Source of the DNA: Halovibrio variabilis
GTDB taxonomy: Bacteria > Pseudomonadota > Gammaproteobacteria > Pseudomonadales > Halomonadaceae
Assembly (NCBI RefSeq): GCF_007991175.1
Contig: NZ_BJXV01000014.1
Span: 62,001 to 126,000 of the forward strand
Length of the DNA stretch: 64,000 nt
Direction of reading: 5' to 3'
Shown here: one piece after another, positions 40,893 through 49,428 of the stretch
Layout of the letters: every line of letters starts with the position of its first letter
Numbering within the stretch: the stretch's first letter is position 1
Notes under the pieces: model-generated
What the model was told of the DNA's origin: nothing
Databases searched by the model: none
The model's input: the letters and a program-made list of their open reading frames with translations, nothing else
Position numbers and translations under genes: made by a program

Positions 40893-40917
40893 AAGCCTGC
40901 CTTTCTGGCAGGCTTTT
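40893..40917 (+). terminator. Terminator after ompW
   Basis: AAGCCTGCC-tttct-GGCAGGCTT is a perfect 9-bp stem followed by TTTTCG on the plus strand, 38 bp after ompW. The opposite side is followed by TTTGGGG on the minus strand, so it may also end the convergent YqcC transcript weakly. Confidence 0.8.
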
Positions 40918-40948
40918 CGTTACTAAGATCCTACGCAGCTCTTCCCTT

Positions 40949-41281
40949 TCAGCTCTCCGTGACAATCTGATCGACCTTCTCCACCGCGCGAACGACGAGC
41001 AGCTGGTGGTGGGCGGGTGTTTTTTCCTGCTGCAAATAGGCCGCCACGGCGGGCGCCACCTCGCACTTGGCGGGCATGGCAGCATTCGCATCAATCAAAG
41101 CGTTCAAACGGGCAATAAACACAAAGCGGATCCACTGGGGAAGCGACATGGTGTCGATACAAAACGGCTGCTGGCTTGCAAATGCGTCTGCGTCCGGTCT
41201 TGGCATACGCCACAAATCGGCGGCTTTCATCGAAGCTTCAAGCTCTAAAAGCGCGGTTTGCAGCGGCTGATAAGTACTCAT
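40949..41281 (-). CDS. YqcC-family protein
   Basis: 110 residues from ATG 41281. The pattern LQTALLELEASMKAADLW... PFCIDTMSLPQWIRFVFIARLNALIDANAAMPAKCEVAPAVAAYL matches YqcC (DUF446) proteins, which are small, helical and of unknown function and often lie near pseudouridine synthase genes. Here it lies alone, divergent from the DUF3549 gene, with a region holding DnaA-box-like sequences between them. Confidence 0.85.
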   Translation of the reverse strand: MSTYQPLQTALLELEASMKAADLWRMPRPDADAFASQQPFCIDTMSLPQWIRFVFIARLNALIDANAAMPAKCEVAPAVAAYLQQEKTPAHHQLLVVRAVEKVDQIVTES

Positions 41282-41331
41282 AAATAGGTTTGTCACTGCC
41301 TTGGAAAGTGAAAAAGAAAATCGTCCTATCA

Positions 41332-41423
41332 TTATCCCTGCTGTGTGGACGGCTTGCCAATCAAGATCGTTTGAGAATACTTATCCATAGACCCACAGAA
41401 AACCTGCATGAGCCTGTGGATAA
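41332..41423. promoter_or_regulatory. DnaA-box cluster between YqcC and DUF3549 genes
   Basis: TTATCCATA (41381-41389, 8 of 9 to TTATCCACA) and TGTGGATAA (41415-41423, a perfect box on the minus strand) face each other 25 bp apart, and TTATCCCTG (41332-41340) is a weaker third copy. The 313-bp intergenic region contains no gene. A DnaA-responsive promoter or titration site is possible. Confidence 0.45.
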
Positions 41424-41594
41424 ACTATGGAAAGGTGTCGCAGCGCCTGCTCTCATGGGGCTTTCGACTAGTTGTTTAATTTTTAACCGCACTGTCATGA
41501 ATGGCGCGTCATTTGAACGATGTTTATCGACTTTTGCGGCTGACAGTGATCCATCATCAAGGTAGAGTGCAGGCTTGCAACGCGGAAGGATGTC

Positions 41595-42632
41595 ATGCAA
41601 CCGATTCAAACCCTTGATGAGTTTTTTACCCGTAGCGGTGGTGAGGTCTCGCTTTACCATATGGGCCGCCATGTCGTCCCCTGTCCACGGGAGTCATTCG
41701 CTGCCTTTGAACGTGGCGAGCTGGCGTGGCCAGAACCATGGCAAAGCCAAGCGCGATTAGCCATTGTGTTTCGCCTCGGCGATATGCCCGAGCCGGCGAT
41801 TTGGTTTTTAGCCTTACCGCTGGATGAACAAGGGCTGCTGGTACCCGCCCAGCGCGATGCGTTTTTAAATCGGCTATTAGAGACGCTGGGACGCAACGTT
41901 TCGCAAGTAGGCCGCGAAGAAACAGCGGACGTGGATCATTTAATGAAGGATAATCCTCTCGCCTTCACGCCGAATGTTACCTTCCAAGCGACGTTAAATG
42001 CCCGCGCTACCTACGCCATGGGCTTGCCCGCCAGTCAGCATTTAGAACCCGTTGAAGCGTACTTTAGCGGCCAGCTAAGCATTGATTGGCAAGCCTTGGG
42101 GTTACAAGGGATCGCCGACTACGTCGCCCGCTTGGAAACGCCTGACGATGCAACCTTAGCTCAACAACTGGGTTCACTGCCTGCCGCCGTTATTCACTCA
42201 TTGTGCTACTGTTTAGAACATCATGCCTTGTCAGCGGCACTAGCGTCGGCACTTCACCAGCGAGGCGAGGTTGCCGCGCAAGCGGGCGATGTAGAAACCC
42301 TGTGTGCCTGTCTACGCGCTGTGGGCAATACCGACAGCGCCGAAATTGGCCAGTGGTATGGCCTTTTATTAACTGACACGGCGGCTTGCGGGCCTGATGT
42401 GCTCGCCGCCATGGCAGGCCGCGGCTGGCGCCACCTTGAAGATGCTCAGCGACTGCCGCTATTTCTACAGCGTTTGGCGGAGGACAAGCGGACCGATTTC
42501 GCCGCGGCGGTGCGAGACATTGCGCTAATACCGCGGCTACGCTTACCGGTCATGATGGCGCTACGGGATGCGCCAGCGGGCTCCCCGGTCCAACGCCGAT
42601 TAGCCCTTATGATGCAACACAGCAATGCTTGA
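41595..42632 (+). CDS. DUF3549-family protein
   Basis: 345 residues matching DUF3549 proteins of pseudomonads and halomonads: MQPIQTLDEFFTRSGGEVSLYHMGRHVVPCPRESFAAFERGELAWPEPW is the conserved N-terminal block, followed by helical repeats to the C-terminus. No catalytic residues are recognised. ATG 41595 has a GGAAGG site. Probably a soluble cytoplasmic protein. rimB starts 36 bp downstream on the same strand. Confidence 0.8.
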   Translation: MQPIQTLDEFFTRSGGEVSLYHMGRHVVPCPRESFAAFERGELAWPEPWQSQARLAIVFRLGDMPEPAIWFLALPLDEQGLLVPAQRDAFLNRLLETLGRNVSQVGREETADVDHLMKDNPLAFTPNVTFQATLNARATYAMGLPASQHLEPVEAYFSGQLSIDWQALGLQGIADYVARLETPDDATLAQQLGSLPAAVIHSLCYCLEHHALSAALASALHQRGEVAAQAGDVETLCACLRAVGNTDSAEIGQWYGLLLTDTAACGPDVLAAMAGRGWRHLEDAQRLPLFLQRLAEDKRTDFAAAVRDIALIPRLRLPVMMALRDAPAGSPVQRRLALMMQHSNA

Positions 42633-42668
42633 TTCGATGTTGTCACTTTTATTTGCAAGGAGTGAACT

Positions 42669-43109
42669 TTGAAGGAATTACCCTATCAGGCTAAGGCGGT
42701 TATTGGACGTCGCGAGATGGTGACGTTACCTGAGCTTGGGCTCCACCTTTGTTGCAAAGCCGACACCGGTGCACGCACGTCTGCCCTGCATGCGGAAGAG
42801 ATAGACACCCATGAAGATGAACATGGGCAACTGTGGGTGAGTTTTATTACCCACGGCGGGGGACCGGACACGCCGGCCCACCGTTATAGTCTGCACTTGC
42901 ATGATCGACGCCGGGTCACCAGTTCTAACGGCCATAGCGAGTGGCGCTATGTGATCCGCACCCCGATGCAAATGGGCGAATTAAATTTTCTCGTTGAACT
43001 GACCCTGACTGACCGTAGCAATATGCGCCATCCGATGTTACTAGGACGCCGCGCCTTGCGCCGCCTGCTAGTTGCACCCGGTGCCGCTTTTTTGCACGGT
43101 GAGCCTTAA
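42669..43109 (+). CDS. RimK-associated retropepsin-like protease (RimB-type)
   Basis: 146 residues of the putative ATP-dependent zinc/aspartic protease family associated with RimK. The retropepsin-like signature KADTGARTSALHA (Asp near residue 32) and HPMLLGRRALRRLLV are diagnostic. In pseudomonads RimB/RimA/RimK modify ribosomal protein S6 and affect adaptation. The start is TTG at 42669 after AAGGAG with 6-bp spacing. rimK begins 41 bp downstream. Confidence 0.87.
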   Translation: MKELPYQAKAVIGRREMVTLPELGLHLCCKADTGARTSALHAEEIDTHEDEHGQLWVSFITHGGGPDTPAHRYSLHLHDRRRVTSSNGHSEWRYVIRTPMQMGELNFLVELTLTDRSNMRHPMLLGRRALRRLLVAPGAAFLHGEP

Positions 43110-43150
43110 CCCCTTATTAGTCGCCTTAATTTAGGCTCGGAGTCTCTTAC

Positions 43151-44059
43151 ATGCATATCGCTCTGCTGTCGCGCAATCGCAATTTGTACTCTACCCGCCG
43201 CTTGGTGGAAGCTGCAGAGCAGCGCGGGCATACCGCTCGCGTGGTGGACACGCTGCGCTGCTATATGAGCATTACCTCTCACCACCCCTCGATTCACTAT
43301 AAAGGCGAAGAGATTGAGCCTTTCGATGCAGTGATCCCGCGGATTGGCTCATCGGTGACCTTTTACGGCTGCGCGGTGCTGCGTCAGTTTGAGATGATGG
43401 GCACTTACGTTATCAACGATAACGTCTCGATTACCCGCTCACGGGACAAGCTGCGTTCGCTACAGCTACTATCGCGTAAAGGCCTGGGCCTACCAATCAC
43501 GGGGTTTGCCCACTCGCCTGACGATATTCCCGACTTAATCACCATGGTAAAAGGCGCACCGCTGGTCATTAAGTTGCTCGAAGGCACCCAGGGGATTGGC
43601 GTGGTACTGGCGGAAACCAACCAGGCGGCAGAATCGGTGATTCAAGCCTTCATGGGCATGAAAGCCAACATCATGGTGCAGGAGTATATTAAAGAAGCGC
43701 GTGGCGCCGATATCCGCTGCTTAGTGATCGGCGATAAGGTGGTGGCGTCAATGAAGCGCCAGGCGGCAGAGGGCGAGTTTCGTTCGAACCTGCACCGCGG
43801 CGGCACCGCCAGCGTGATCCGAATTACCCCCGAAGAGCGCTCTACCGCTATTCGCGCGGCAAAAGCCATGGGGCTGCGCGTGGCCGGTGTCGACTTGTTG
43901 CGCTCTAATCACGGGCCGGTGATTATGGAGGTTAACTCTTCACCTGGGCTGTTTGGCATTGAAAACGCCACCGGCAAGGATATTGCAGGCATGATTATTG
44001 AACATATTGAAAAAAATGCCGTGCCCCCCCGCAAGGCGCCGCCTAAGCCGAAAGGCTAG
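43151..44059 (+). CDS. rimK: RimK glutamate ligase for ribosomal protein S6
   Basis: 302-residue ATP-grasp ligase that adds glutamate residues to the C-terminus of S6. The N-terminal pre-ATP-grasp domain ([27 protein letters not shown]) and the ATP-grasp core ([54 protein letters not shown], with the metal-binding Glu-x-Asn) are intact. ATG 43151 has a GGAG site. It pairs with the RimB-type protease directly upstream, so substrate processing and ligation are likely linked. Confidence 0.95.
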   Translation: MHIALLSRNRNLYSTRRLVEAAEQRGHTARVVDTLRCYMSITSHHPSIHYKGEEIEPFDAVIPRIGSSVTFYGCAVLRQFEMMGTYVINDNVSITRSRDKLRSLQLLSRKGLGLPITGFAHSPDDIPDLITMVKGAPLVIKLLEGTQGIGVVLAETNQAAESVIQAFMGMKANIMVQEYIKEARGADIRCLVIGDKVVASMKRQAAEGEFRSNLHRGGTASVIRITPEERSTAIRAAKAMGLRVAGVDLLRSNHGPVIMEVNSSPGLFGIENATGKDIAGMIIEHIEKNAVPPRKAPPKPKG

Positions 44060-44148
44060 GGCAAAAAATATAAAATATATCCGTTACGGGGGTGGCAAAT
44101 TGACGCTGCCCCGCTCACAATCTGCGTCACCGAAGGAGGTAGACGCTC

Positions 44149-44595
44149 ATGTTTCTCGATAATCGCCAAGTGGCGATGGACAGCGTATTGGAAGCGCTGG
44201 CCGATAGCATTGATTATTTCCAAGACAATATCGAACGCCTGCGGCCCTCACTGCGCGACGCCCTAAAGCCGCACTATACCGAACGGCTTAAACAGATGCG
44301 CAAGCTGCAGGAACTCGCCCGTACGCATTTGAAAATGCTGCCTCGCGATGCAGACGTTGAGCGGGATGATTTTCTCTGGCTATGGAGCCGCTTGAAAAGC
44401 TTTGTTGGCAACGATAGTCAAGTATTGATCAATGAGCTATTGGAGCAAGAGCGGGTACTGATGCAGGCCCTCTCTTCACTGTTTACTCACCCCTTGCCCG
44501 ACCCGATCGAGCCAGTAGTGGAAGAGTGCATGCGGGGCTGTCGTAAGCTGATACGCGAGCTGTATACGCTGCAAAAGCGCAAAACGCATCGCTGA
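44149..44595 (+). CDS. Unrecognised helical protein
   Basis: 148 residues, almost entirely alpha-helical (ALADSIDYFQDNIERLRPSLRDALKPHYTERLKQMRKLQELA, then VVEECMRGCRKLIRELYTLQKRKTHR), likely a four-helix bundle resembling PA2169/DUF2383-type proteins only loosely. It has a very strong ribosome site (GAAGGAGG, 10 bp spacing). A Cys near residue 128 and a basic C-terminal tail are notable. It is transcribed 90 bp after rimK and could be the last gene of that operon. I cannot assign a function. Confidence 0.65.
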   Translation: MFLDNRQVAMDSVLEALADSIDYFQDNIERLRPSLRDALKPHYTERLKQMRKLQELARTHLKMLPRDADVERDDFLWLWSRLKSFVGNDSQVLINELLEQERVLMQALSSLFTHPLPDPIEPVVEECMRGCRKLIRELYTLQKRKTHR

Positions 44596-44625
44596 GATTG
44601 GCAAGGCTGACGTGGGCAAAGCTGG

Positions 44626-45357
44626 TCAAGGGGCGACAAAACGCTTGTCTAACCCCGGCAGGATGAGTTCAATGGGAGGCCGCGGCGGCAATTCAATGGG
44701 TTCCGGCGCACCTAGAAAATAGGGTTCCCGCTTCCAAATATACAGATCGCCCAGGGTGGCTACCCGCGCCGCCCACTCGCGCAGCTTTAAGCGCCACCCC
44801 AAAGCGACCGTTGGGTCATCCGCCACGCAGCCAGTGACATCTATACCTAACGCCCGACCAATATACACCGCCCGCGGCAGGTGCCAGCTCTGCGTGATCA
44901 GTAACGCCCTTTCAAGCTGAAAAACGTCCTTGGCACGAGCCAGCGTGTCGTAGGTGCTAAAGCCCGCAAAATCCATGGTCAACCGCTCAGGCGCTACGCC
45001 GCGCCGATACAGCTCGCGCCACATCGCCCGTGGCTCGTTATACGCCTGGGTACGGTTATCCCCTGAGAGCAACAGATGCTCGACACTCGCTTGATCAATC
45101 AATGTTGCCGCGGTGCGCATACGGGCATGAAAGTGCGGGTTGCGTACGCCGCTGCGCGTCCAGTGAGACGTGCCAAATACAATTCCCACTTTATCGGGGC
45201 GGCATTGCTGGGGTTGCTTTTCGATATAGGCCGCCGTGGTGGCCACTACCCAAAAATTACCCGCTATAAACAACAATATCGCCAGCAGCAATAGTGCTCC
45301 TAGCGACATTAGCAAACGCTTTAGCCATATCAACACAAGGTTATGTATCCAACTCAA
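44626..45357 (-). CDS. sanA: SanA/YdcF-like inner membrane protein (DUF218)
   Basis: 243 residues. One N-terminal membrane helix is followed by a DUF218 domain with VGIVFGTSHW, LLLSGDNRTQAYNEPRAMW and DFAGFSTYDTLARAKDVF. This pattern fits E. coli SanA, which affects envelope permeability and vancomycin tolerance, rather than other YdcF-like proteins. The start is TTG at 45357, overlapping the sufT stop by 4 bp (TTGA); a start within the membrane segment (45309) is possible. It is apparently co-transcribed as the last gene of the suf operon. Confidence 0.82.
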   Translation of the reverse strand: MSWIHNLVLIWLKRLLMSLGALLLLAILLFIAGNFWVVATTAAYIEKQPQQCRPDKVGIVFGTSHWTRSGVRNPHFHARMRTAATLIDQASVEHLLLSGDNRTQAYNEPRAMWRELYRRGVAPERLTMDFAGFSTYDTLARAKDVFQLERALLITQSWHLPRAVYIGRALGIDVTGCVADDPTVALGWRLKLREWAARVATLGDLYIWKREPYFLGAPEPIELPPRPPIELILPGLDKRFVAP

Positions 45358-45923
45358 AACATGCCGAGTTCAAGCTTGGCCTCGTCACTCATCATGTCAC
45401 GGCTCCAGGGCGGACTGAAGACGATTTCGGTGTGCACTTTGCTGATTTGCGGCGCACCGAGGATCTTATTGCGCGCATCCGCGGCAATCACATCGCCCAT
45501 TCCACAGCCTGGGGCGGTCAGCGTCATACGGATAGTCACCATGCGCTCACCGTTAATTAAGCGCTCGATACGGCAGCCGTAGACCAGCCCTAAATCAACA
45601 ATGTTAACGGGAATCTCCGGGTCAAAACAGGTGCGTAGCTGATCCCACACAAACTGCTCTATTTCTTCTTCCGTTGCCGTTTCGGGCAGCGTAGGGCGCG
45701 GTAACGGCTCAAGCCCTAAGGCATCTAAGTTGCTGCCCTCAACCAGAAAAAGACGCCCCTCAAAACCGACACTCACCGTACTGCCCTTCGCTTGCATGAC
45801 GCTCACCACGCTATCTTCGGCCAGCGTTTCCGTACTCCCAAACGGAATCGCAATAGCCTCCACATCACGCTGGAGCGGCAACTGTTGGCCTCGTTCGAGA
45901 CTAGCGACTTGCTCAAGATCCAT
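45354..45923 (-). CDS. sufT: Iron-sulfur assembly factor SufT
   Basis: 189 residues with an N-terminal extension (residues 1-80) and a DUF59/MIP18-like domain: EEIEQFVWDQLRTCFDPEIPVNIVDLGLVYGCRIE and LTAPGCGMGDVI (conserved Cys near 146). SufT proteins help mature Fe-S clusters, mainly under iron or oxidative stress. The gene follows sufS by 50 bp and overlaps sanA by 4 bp. It takes the last suf position in the operon, as in many SUF-only bacteria. Confidence 0.92.
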   Translation of the reverse strand: MDLEQVASLERGQQLPLQRDVEAIAIPFGSTETLAEDSVVSVMQAKGSTVSVGFEGRLFLVEGSNLDALGLEPLPRPTLPETATEEEIEQFVWDQLRTCFDPEIPVNIVDLGLVYGCRIERLINGERMVTIRMTLTAPGCGMGDVIAADARNKILGAPQISKVHTEIVFSPPWSRDMMSDEAKLELGMF

Positions 45924-45973
45924 AGCTGTCCTTAAATAGCTGTTCTTAGAGAACTGGCCTTACATAACCGCGC

Positions 45974-47254
45974 TTAACGCACCATATTAATGACACGTTG
46001 AAGTGCTTCAATAAAGCGGTCCACTTCTTCCAGCGTATTATACGCCGCAAATGAAGCACGGCACGTCGCGTCTACCCCGAAATGATGTAACAACGGCTGC
46101 GCGCAGTGGTGCCCGGTACGAATGGCGACGCCGAGCTGATCGATCAGCAGACCAATATCCTGGGAGTGCGCACCGTCCACGATAAAGGAGAGAACGGCAG
46201 CTTTATCAGGCGCTGTGCCTAAAATACGTAGACCGTCAATGCGGCCCGCCGCTTGCGTCGCATGCGCAAGCAGCTGCCCTTCCCAGGCGCCAATCGCGCT
46301 CACACCGACGCTCTCCATCCACTCCAAAGCCCGCCCCAGGGCGATCACTTCCGCAATAGCCGGCGTGCCCGCTTCAAATTTATGTGGAATCGCCGCGAAG
46401 GTAGTGCCGACATCAAAGGAGACGGTATTGATCATCTCACCGCCGCCCTGCCAGGGCGGCATCGCTTCAAGCAGTGCCTGCTTACCGTACAGCACGCCCA
46501 CCCCGGTCGGCCCATAAACTTTATGGCCGGAGAAGGCATAGAAGTCGGCATCAATGGCTTGCACATCGACAACCTGATGCGGCGCGGCCTGAGCGCCATC
46601 GACCAGTATCACCGCGCCCTGATGATGAGCCAGCGCGGCCATCTCCTGGACTGGATTAACCGTGCCAAACGCATTAGAGACGTGGTTCACCGCCACCAGC
46701 TTGGTACGCTCGCTAAGCAGCGCGCGATAAGCGGCCAGGTCCAGCGTGCCGTTGGCTTCGACGGGAATCACCTTGATGGTGAAGCCGATCTCAGCGGCCA
46801 GCAGCTGCCAGGGCACAATATTGGAGTGGTGCTCAAGCATCGAAATAAGCACTTCATCACCAGGGGCAAGGTTTTTCCGCCCCCAGCTTTGCGCCACCAG
46901 GTTAATCGCTTCTGTGGTGCCACGGGTGAAGATGATCTGACGCGCATCTTCCGCGTTGAGAAACGCCCGAACCCGATGGCGCGTGCCTTCAAACGCCGCT
47001 GTTGCTTCATCGGCGAGGGTGTGCAGCCCACGATGGATATTGGCGTTATAGCGCGAATAGTAATCGCTAAATACGTCAATGACCTGCTGTGGCGTCTGGC
47101 TAGTGGCCGCGTTGTCTAAATAGATCAGCGGCTTGCCGTGCACTTCACGAGCCAAAATCGGGAAGTCCTGACGCAGCCGCGCAACGTCTAAAGGCGCTTG
47201 CGCAGGGCTCGTTGGCGAAAGGCTAGGCGCTGACTCAATAACGGTATGTGGCAT
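45974..47254 (-). CDS. sufS: Cysteine desulfurase SufS
   Basis: 426 residues from ATG 47254, which has an AGGAG site. PLP-dependent group II cysteine desulfurase that releases sulfur from cysteine as a persulfide. The PLP lysine is Lys245 (FSGHKVYGPTGVG) and the catalytic Cys384 lies in RTGHHCAQPLL. The first 20 residues are a poorly conserved extension. Length is typical. No SufE or SufU gene is adjacent, so its sulfur acceptor must be elsewhere or the SufBCD complex takes sulfur directly. Confidence 0.95.
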   Translation of the reverse strand: MPHTVIESAPSLSPTSPAQAPLDVARLRQDFPILAREVHGKPLIYLDNAATSQTPQQVIDVFSDYYSRYNANIHRGLHTLADEATAAFEGTRHRVRAFLNAEDARQIIFTRGTTEAINLVAQSWGRKNLAPGDEVLISMLEHHSNIVPWQLLAAEIGFTIKVIPVEANGTLDLAAYRALLSERTKLVAVNHVSNAFGTVNPVQEMAALAHHQGAVILVDGAQAAPHQVVDVQAIDADFYAFSGHKVYGPTGVGVLYGKQALLEAMPPWQGGGEMINTVSFDVGTTFAAIPHKFEAGTPAIAEVIALGRALEWMESVGVSAIGAWEGQLLAHATQAAGRIDGLRILGTAPDKAAVLSFIVDGAHSQDIGLLIDQLGVAIRTGHHCAQPLLHHFGVDATCRASFAAYNTLEEVDRFIEALQRVINMVR

Positions 47255-47267
47255 CGAACACTCCTGG

Positions 47268-48608
47268 TTAATCGTTGAGAGCAACCGCCGTTTCTACCAG
47301 CCCTGCCAGATTAAAGCGCTCTGGCAGCTTACCAGCGACCGCTAATTCAACGCGTTCGGCAATTGCGTCCAGACTGACCTTGTCCAGCACTTCACCGGCA
47401 AAGGCCAGCGTCAGTAGACCCCGTGCAGTGGCTTCATCAATGCCGCGGGTACGCAGCACATAGATAGCGTTTTCGTCCAACTGGCCGGTGGTCGTACCGT
47501 GCGAGCACTTCACATCGTCGGCATAGATTTCAAGCTCGGGCTTGGCGTCGATGTGGGCGCGATCCGAGAGCAGTAAGTTTTGGTTACTTTGATAGCCTTC
47601 GATCTTCTGACTGTCGCGCTTGACGTAGACTTTGCCGTTAAACACCCCGTGGGCGCGGTCATCCAGAATGCCTTTGTAGTTCTCGTTGGAGAACGTCAGC
47701 GGCGCGTTGTGATTCACCTTGGTGTGGTTATCAACGTGCTGGCGCCCCTGGCCAAAGAACAGCCCCAGAAAATTGGTTTCCGCGCCCTGGCCATTCAAAT
47801 CACTGATCAGGTCGTTACGCACCAGCGAACCGCCCAAGCTCAGGTTGTAAGAGGTATAGCGCGTATCACGACCCTGCTCCACGTGGATACTTGCCACGTG
47901 CATATCGCCCAGCGGCGCTTCTTGCAGCTTGTAGTGGGCCAATATCGCGCCACGATCAAGCATCAACTCACCCACCACATTGGTGAAGTTAGTCGCTTCA
48001 CTTTCACCAGTATAGTGTTCAATCAGCGTGGCTTCGCTGCGGCTACCGGCTTCTACCAGCACGCGCGGGTGGCACATCACCGGCTGGCCAGCACGGGATA
48101 GAAACTGCAGCAGAATGGGTTTTTCAACCACCGTTCCGGGCGCGATGCGCACCACGGCGCCCTCTTCCATAAAGGCGGTGTTCAATGCGGCAAACGGTGA
48201 GAATTCGACCCCGGTCAAACGGCCCAGCGGCCCGCCCACGGCTTCGTGATTCTCCTCAAGCGCCTTGGAAAGCGGTAATACCTGGACGCTTGACGGCAGC
48301 GAATCAACATCCGAGAGTGCGGCCGAAAAAACACCATCCACGAAGGTAAGTCGATAGGCATTGATGGGCAGCGTCAGCGCCGCAGCGCTAGCCGGGGAAA
48401 ATTCGGCGTCATCGGCCAGGGCAAAGTTGCCCCGGGCAATCGAGCGCACGTCGGTATATTTCCACTCTTCATCACGGCGCGTCGGGAAACCCAAGGCTTC
48501 AAACCGTGCAGCGCCCGCCTGGCGGCGCGCGGCGATCCAGGTTGGCTCCGCCTGATAGCCTTGGCTACGCGCTTGCAGCGTATCTAAAAAGGTTTGCGTA
48601 TCGCTCAT
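47268..48608 (-). CDS. sufD: Fe-S scaffold protein SufD
   Basis: 446 residues with the SufB/SufD beta-helix scaffold domain (VVRIAPGTVVEKPILLQFLS, then LLLSDRAHIDAKPELEIYADDVKCSHGTTTGQLDENAIYVLRTRG). SufD pairs with SufB and the SufC ATPase as the assembly site for clusters. The gene starts at ATG 48608 and overlaps sufC by 4 bp. sufS begins 14 bp downstream. Confidence 0.94.
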   Translation of the reverse strand: MSDTQTFLDTLQARSQGYQAEPTWIAARRQAGAARFEALGFPTRRDEEWKYTDVRSIARGNFALADDAEFSPASAAALTLPINAYRLTFVDGVFSAALSDVDSLPSSVQVLPLSKALEENHEAVGGPLGRLTGVEFSPFAALNTAFMEEGAVVRIAPGTVVEKPILLQFLSRAGQPVMCHPRVLVEAGSRSEATLIEHYTGESEATNFTNVVGELMLDRGAILAHYKLQEAPLGDMHVASIHVEQGRDTRYTSYNLSLGGSLVRNDLISDLNGQGAETNFLGLFFGQGRQHVDNHTKVNHNAPLTFSNENYKGILDDRAHGVFNGKVYVKRDSQKIEGYQSNQNLLLSDRAHIDAKPELEIYADDVKCSHGTTTGQLDENAIYVLRTRGIDEATARGLLTLAFAGEVLDKVSLDAIAERVELAVAGKLPERFNLAGLVETAVALND

Positions 48609-49354
48609 GCCACAGACTCCTCGATGCCTTCGTACCCGTTGGCTTCCAGCTGTTTGGCCAGCTCAGCGTCGCCGCTTTTGACAATACGGCCATCGACCAG
48701 CACATGGACTTTATCCGGCACGATGTAATCCAGCAGGCGCTGATAGTGAGTGACCAGCAGAATGGCGCGGTCTTGAGCGCGCAGGCTGTTAACGCCATCT
48801 GCAACGACTTTCATGGCGTCGATATCCAGCCCCGAATCGATTTCATCGAGCATGGCGAGTTTGGGCTGGAGTACCAGCATTTGCAGAATCTCGTTGCGCT
48901 TTTTCTCGCCGCCAGAGAAGCCTTCGTTTACCGCACGCTGCAGGAAGCTGGCGTCCATTTTCATGTAGCCGAGCTTCTCTTTGACCAGCTTCATAAACTC
49001 CGGTGCGGGCATCTCGCCTTCACCGCGAGCCACACGCTGGGCATTAAGCGCTGCTTTCAGCAGATAGATGTTTTTTACCCCTGGAATTTCCACCGGGTAT
49101 TGAAAGCCCAACAGCAAACCGGCCTGGGCGCGCTCTTCAATTTCCATCTCGAGCACGTCTTTGCCTTCAAAGGTAACCGTACCCTGGGTAACTTCGTAGC
49201 CATCTTTACCGGCGATCACCGCCGATAGTGTCGATTTACCCGCGCCGTTTGGCCCCATGATGGCGTGTACTTCACCGGCATTGATGGTCAGGGTGAGGCC
49301 TTTAAGAATTTCATTACCTTCGACGGTGACGTGTAAATCATTCACTTGCAACAT
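48605..49354 (-). CDS. sufC: Fe-S assembly ATPase SufC
   Basis: 249-residue ABC-type ATPase. The Walker A is GPNGAGKST, the ABC signature FSGGEKKRNEI and the Walker B LAMLDEIDSGLD; LLVTHYQRLLDYI carries the switch His. These are diagnostic of SufC. ATG 49354 (MLQVNDLHV) is the conserved start. sufD overlaps it by 4 bp and sufB lies 74 bp upstream. Confidence 0.96.
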   Translation of the reverse strand: MLQVNDLHVTVEGNEILKGLTLTINAGEVHAIMGPNGAGKSTLSAVIAGKDGYEVTQGTVTFEGKDVLEMEIEERAQAGLLLGFQYPVEIPGVKNIYLLKAALNAQRVARGEGEMPAPEFMKLVKEKLGYMKMDASFLQRAVNEGFSGGEKKRNEILQMLVLQPKLAMLDEIDSGLDIDAMKVVADGVNSLRAQDRAILLVTHYQRLLDYIVPDKVHVLVDGRIVKSGDAELAKQLEANGYEGIEESVA

Positions 49355-49428
49355 ATTGATTACCTTTCTGATTCTTGCGTGCCGCCAGGGCGACACGGGT
49401 ATAAGTAAGTAAAACAAAGGGCCAACGG

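Noticed and set aside
41332-41423. The DnaA-box group as a chromosomal replication origin
   Set aside because: No dnaA, dnaN, gidA or parAB genes and no AT-rich unwinding region are nearby, and only one box is perfect.
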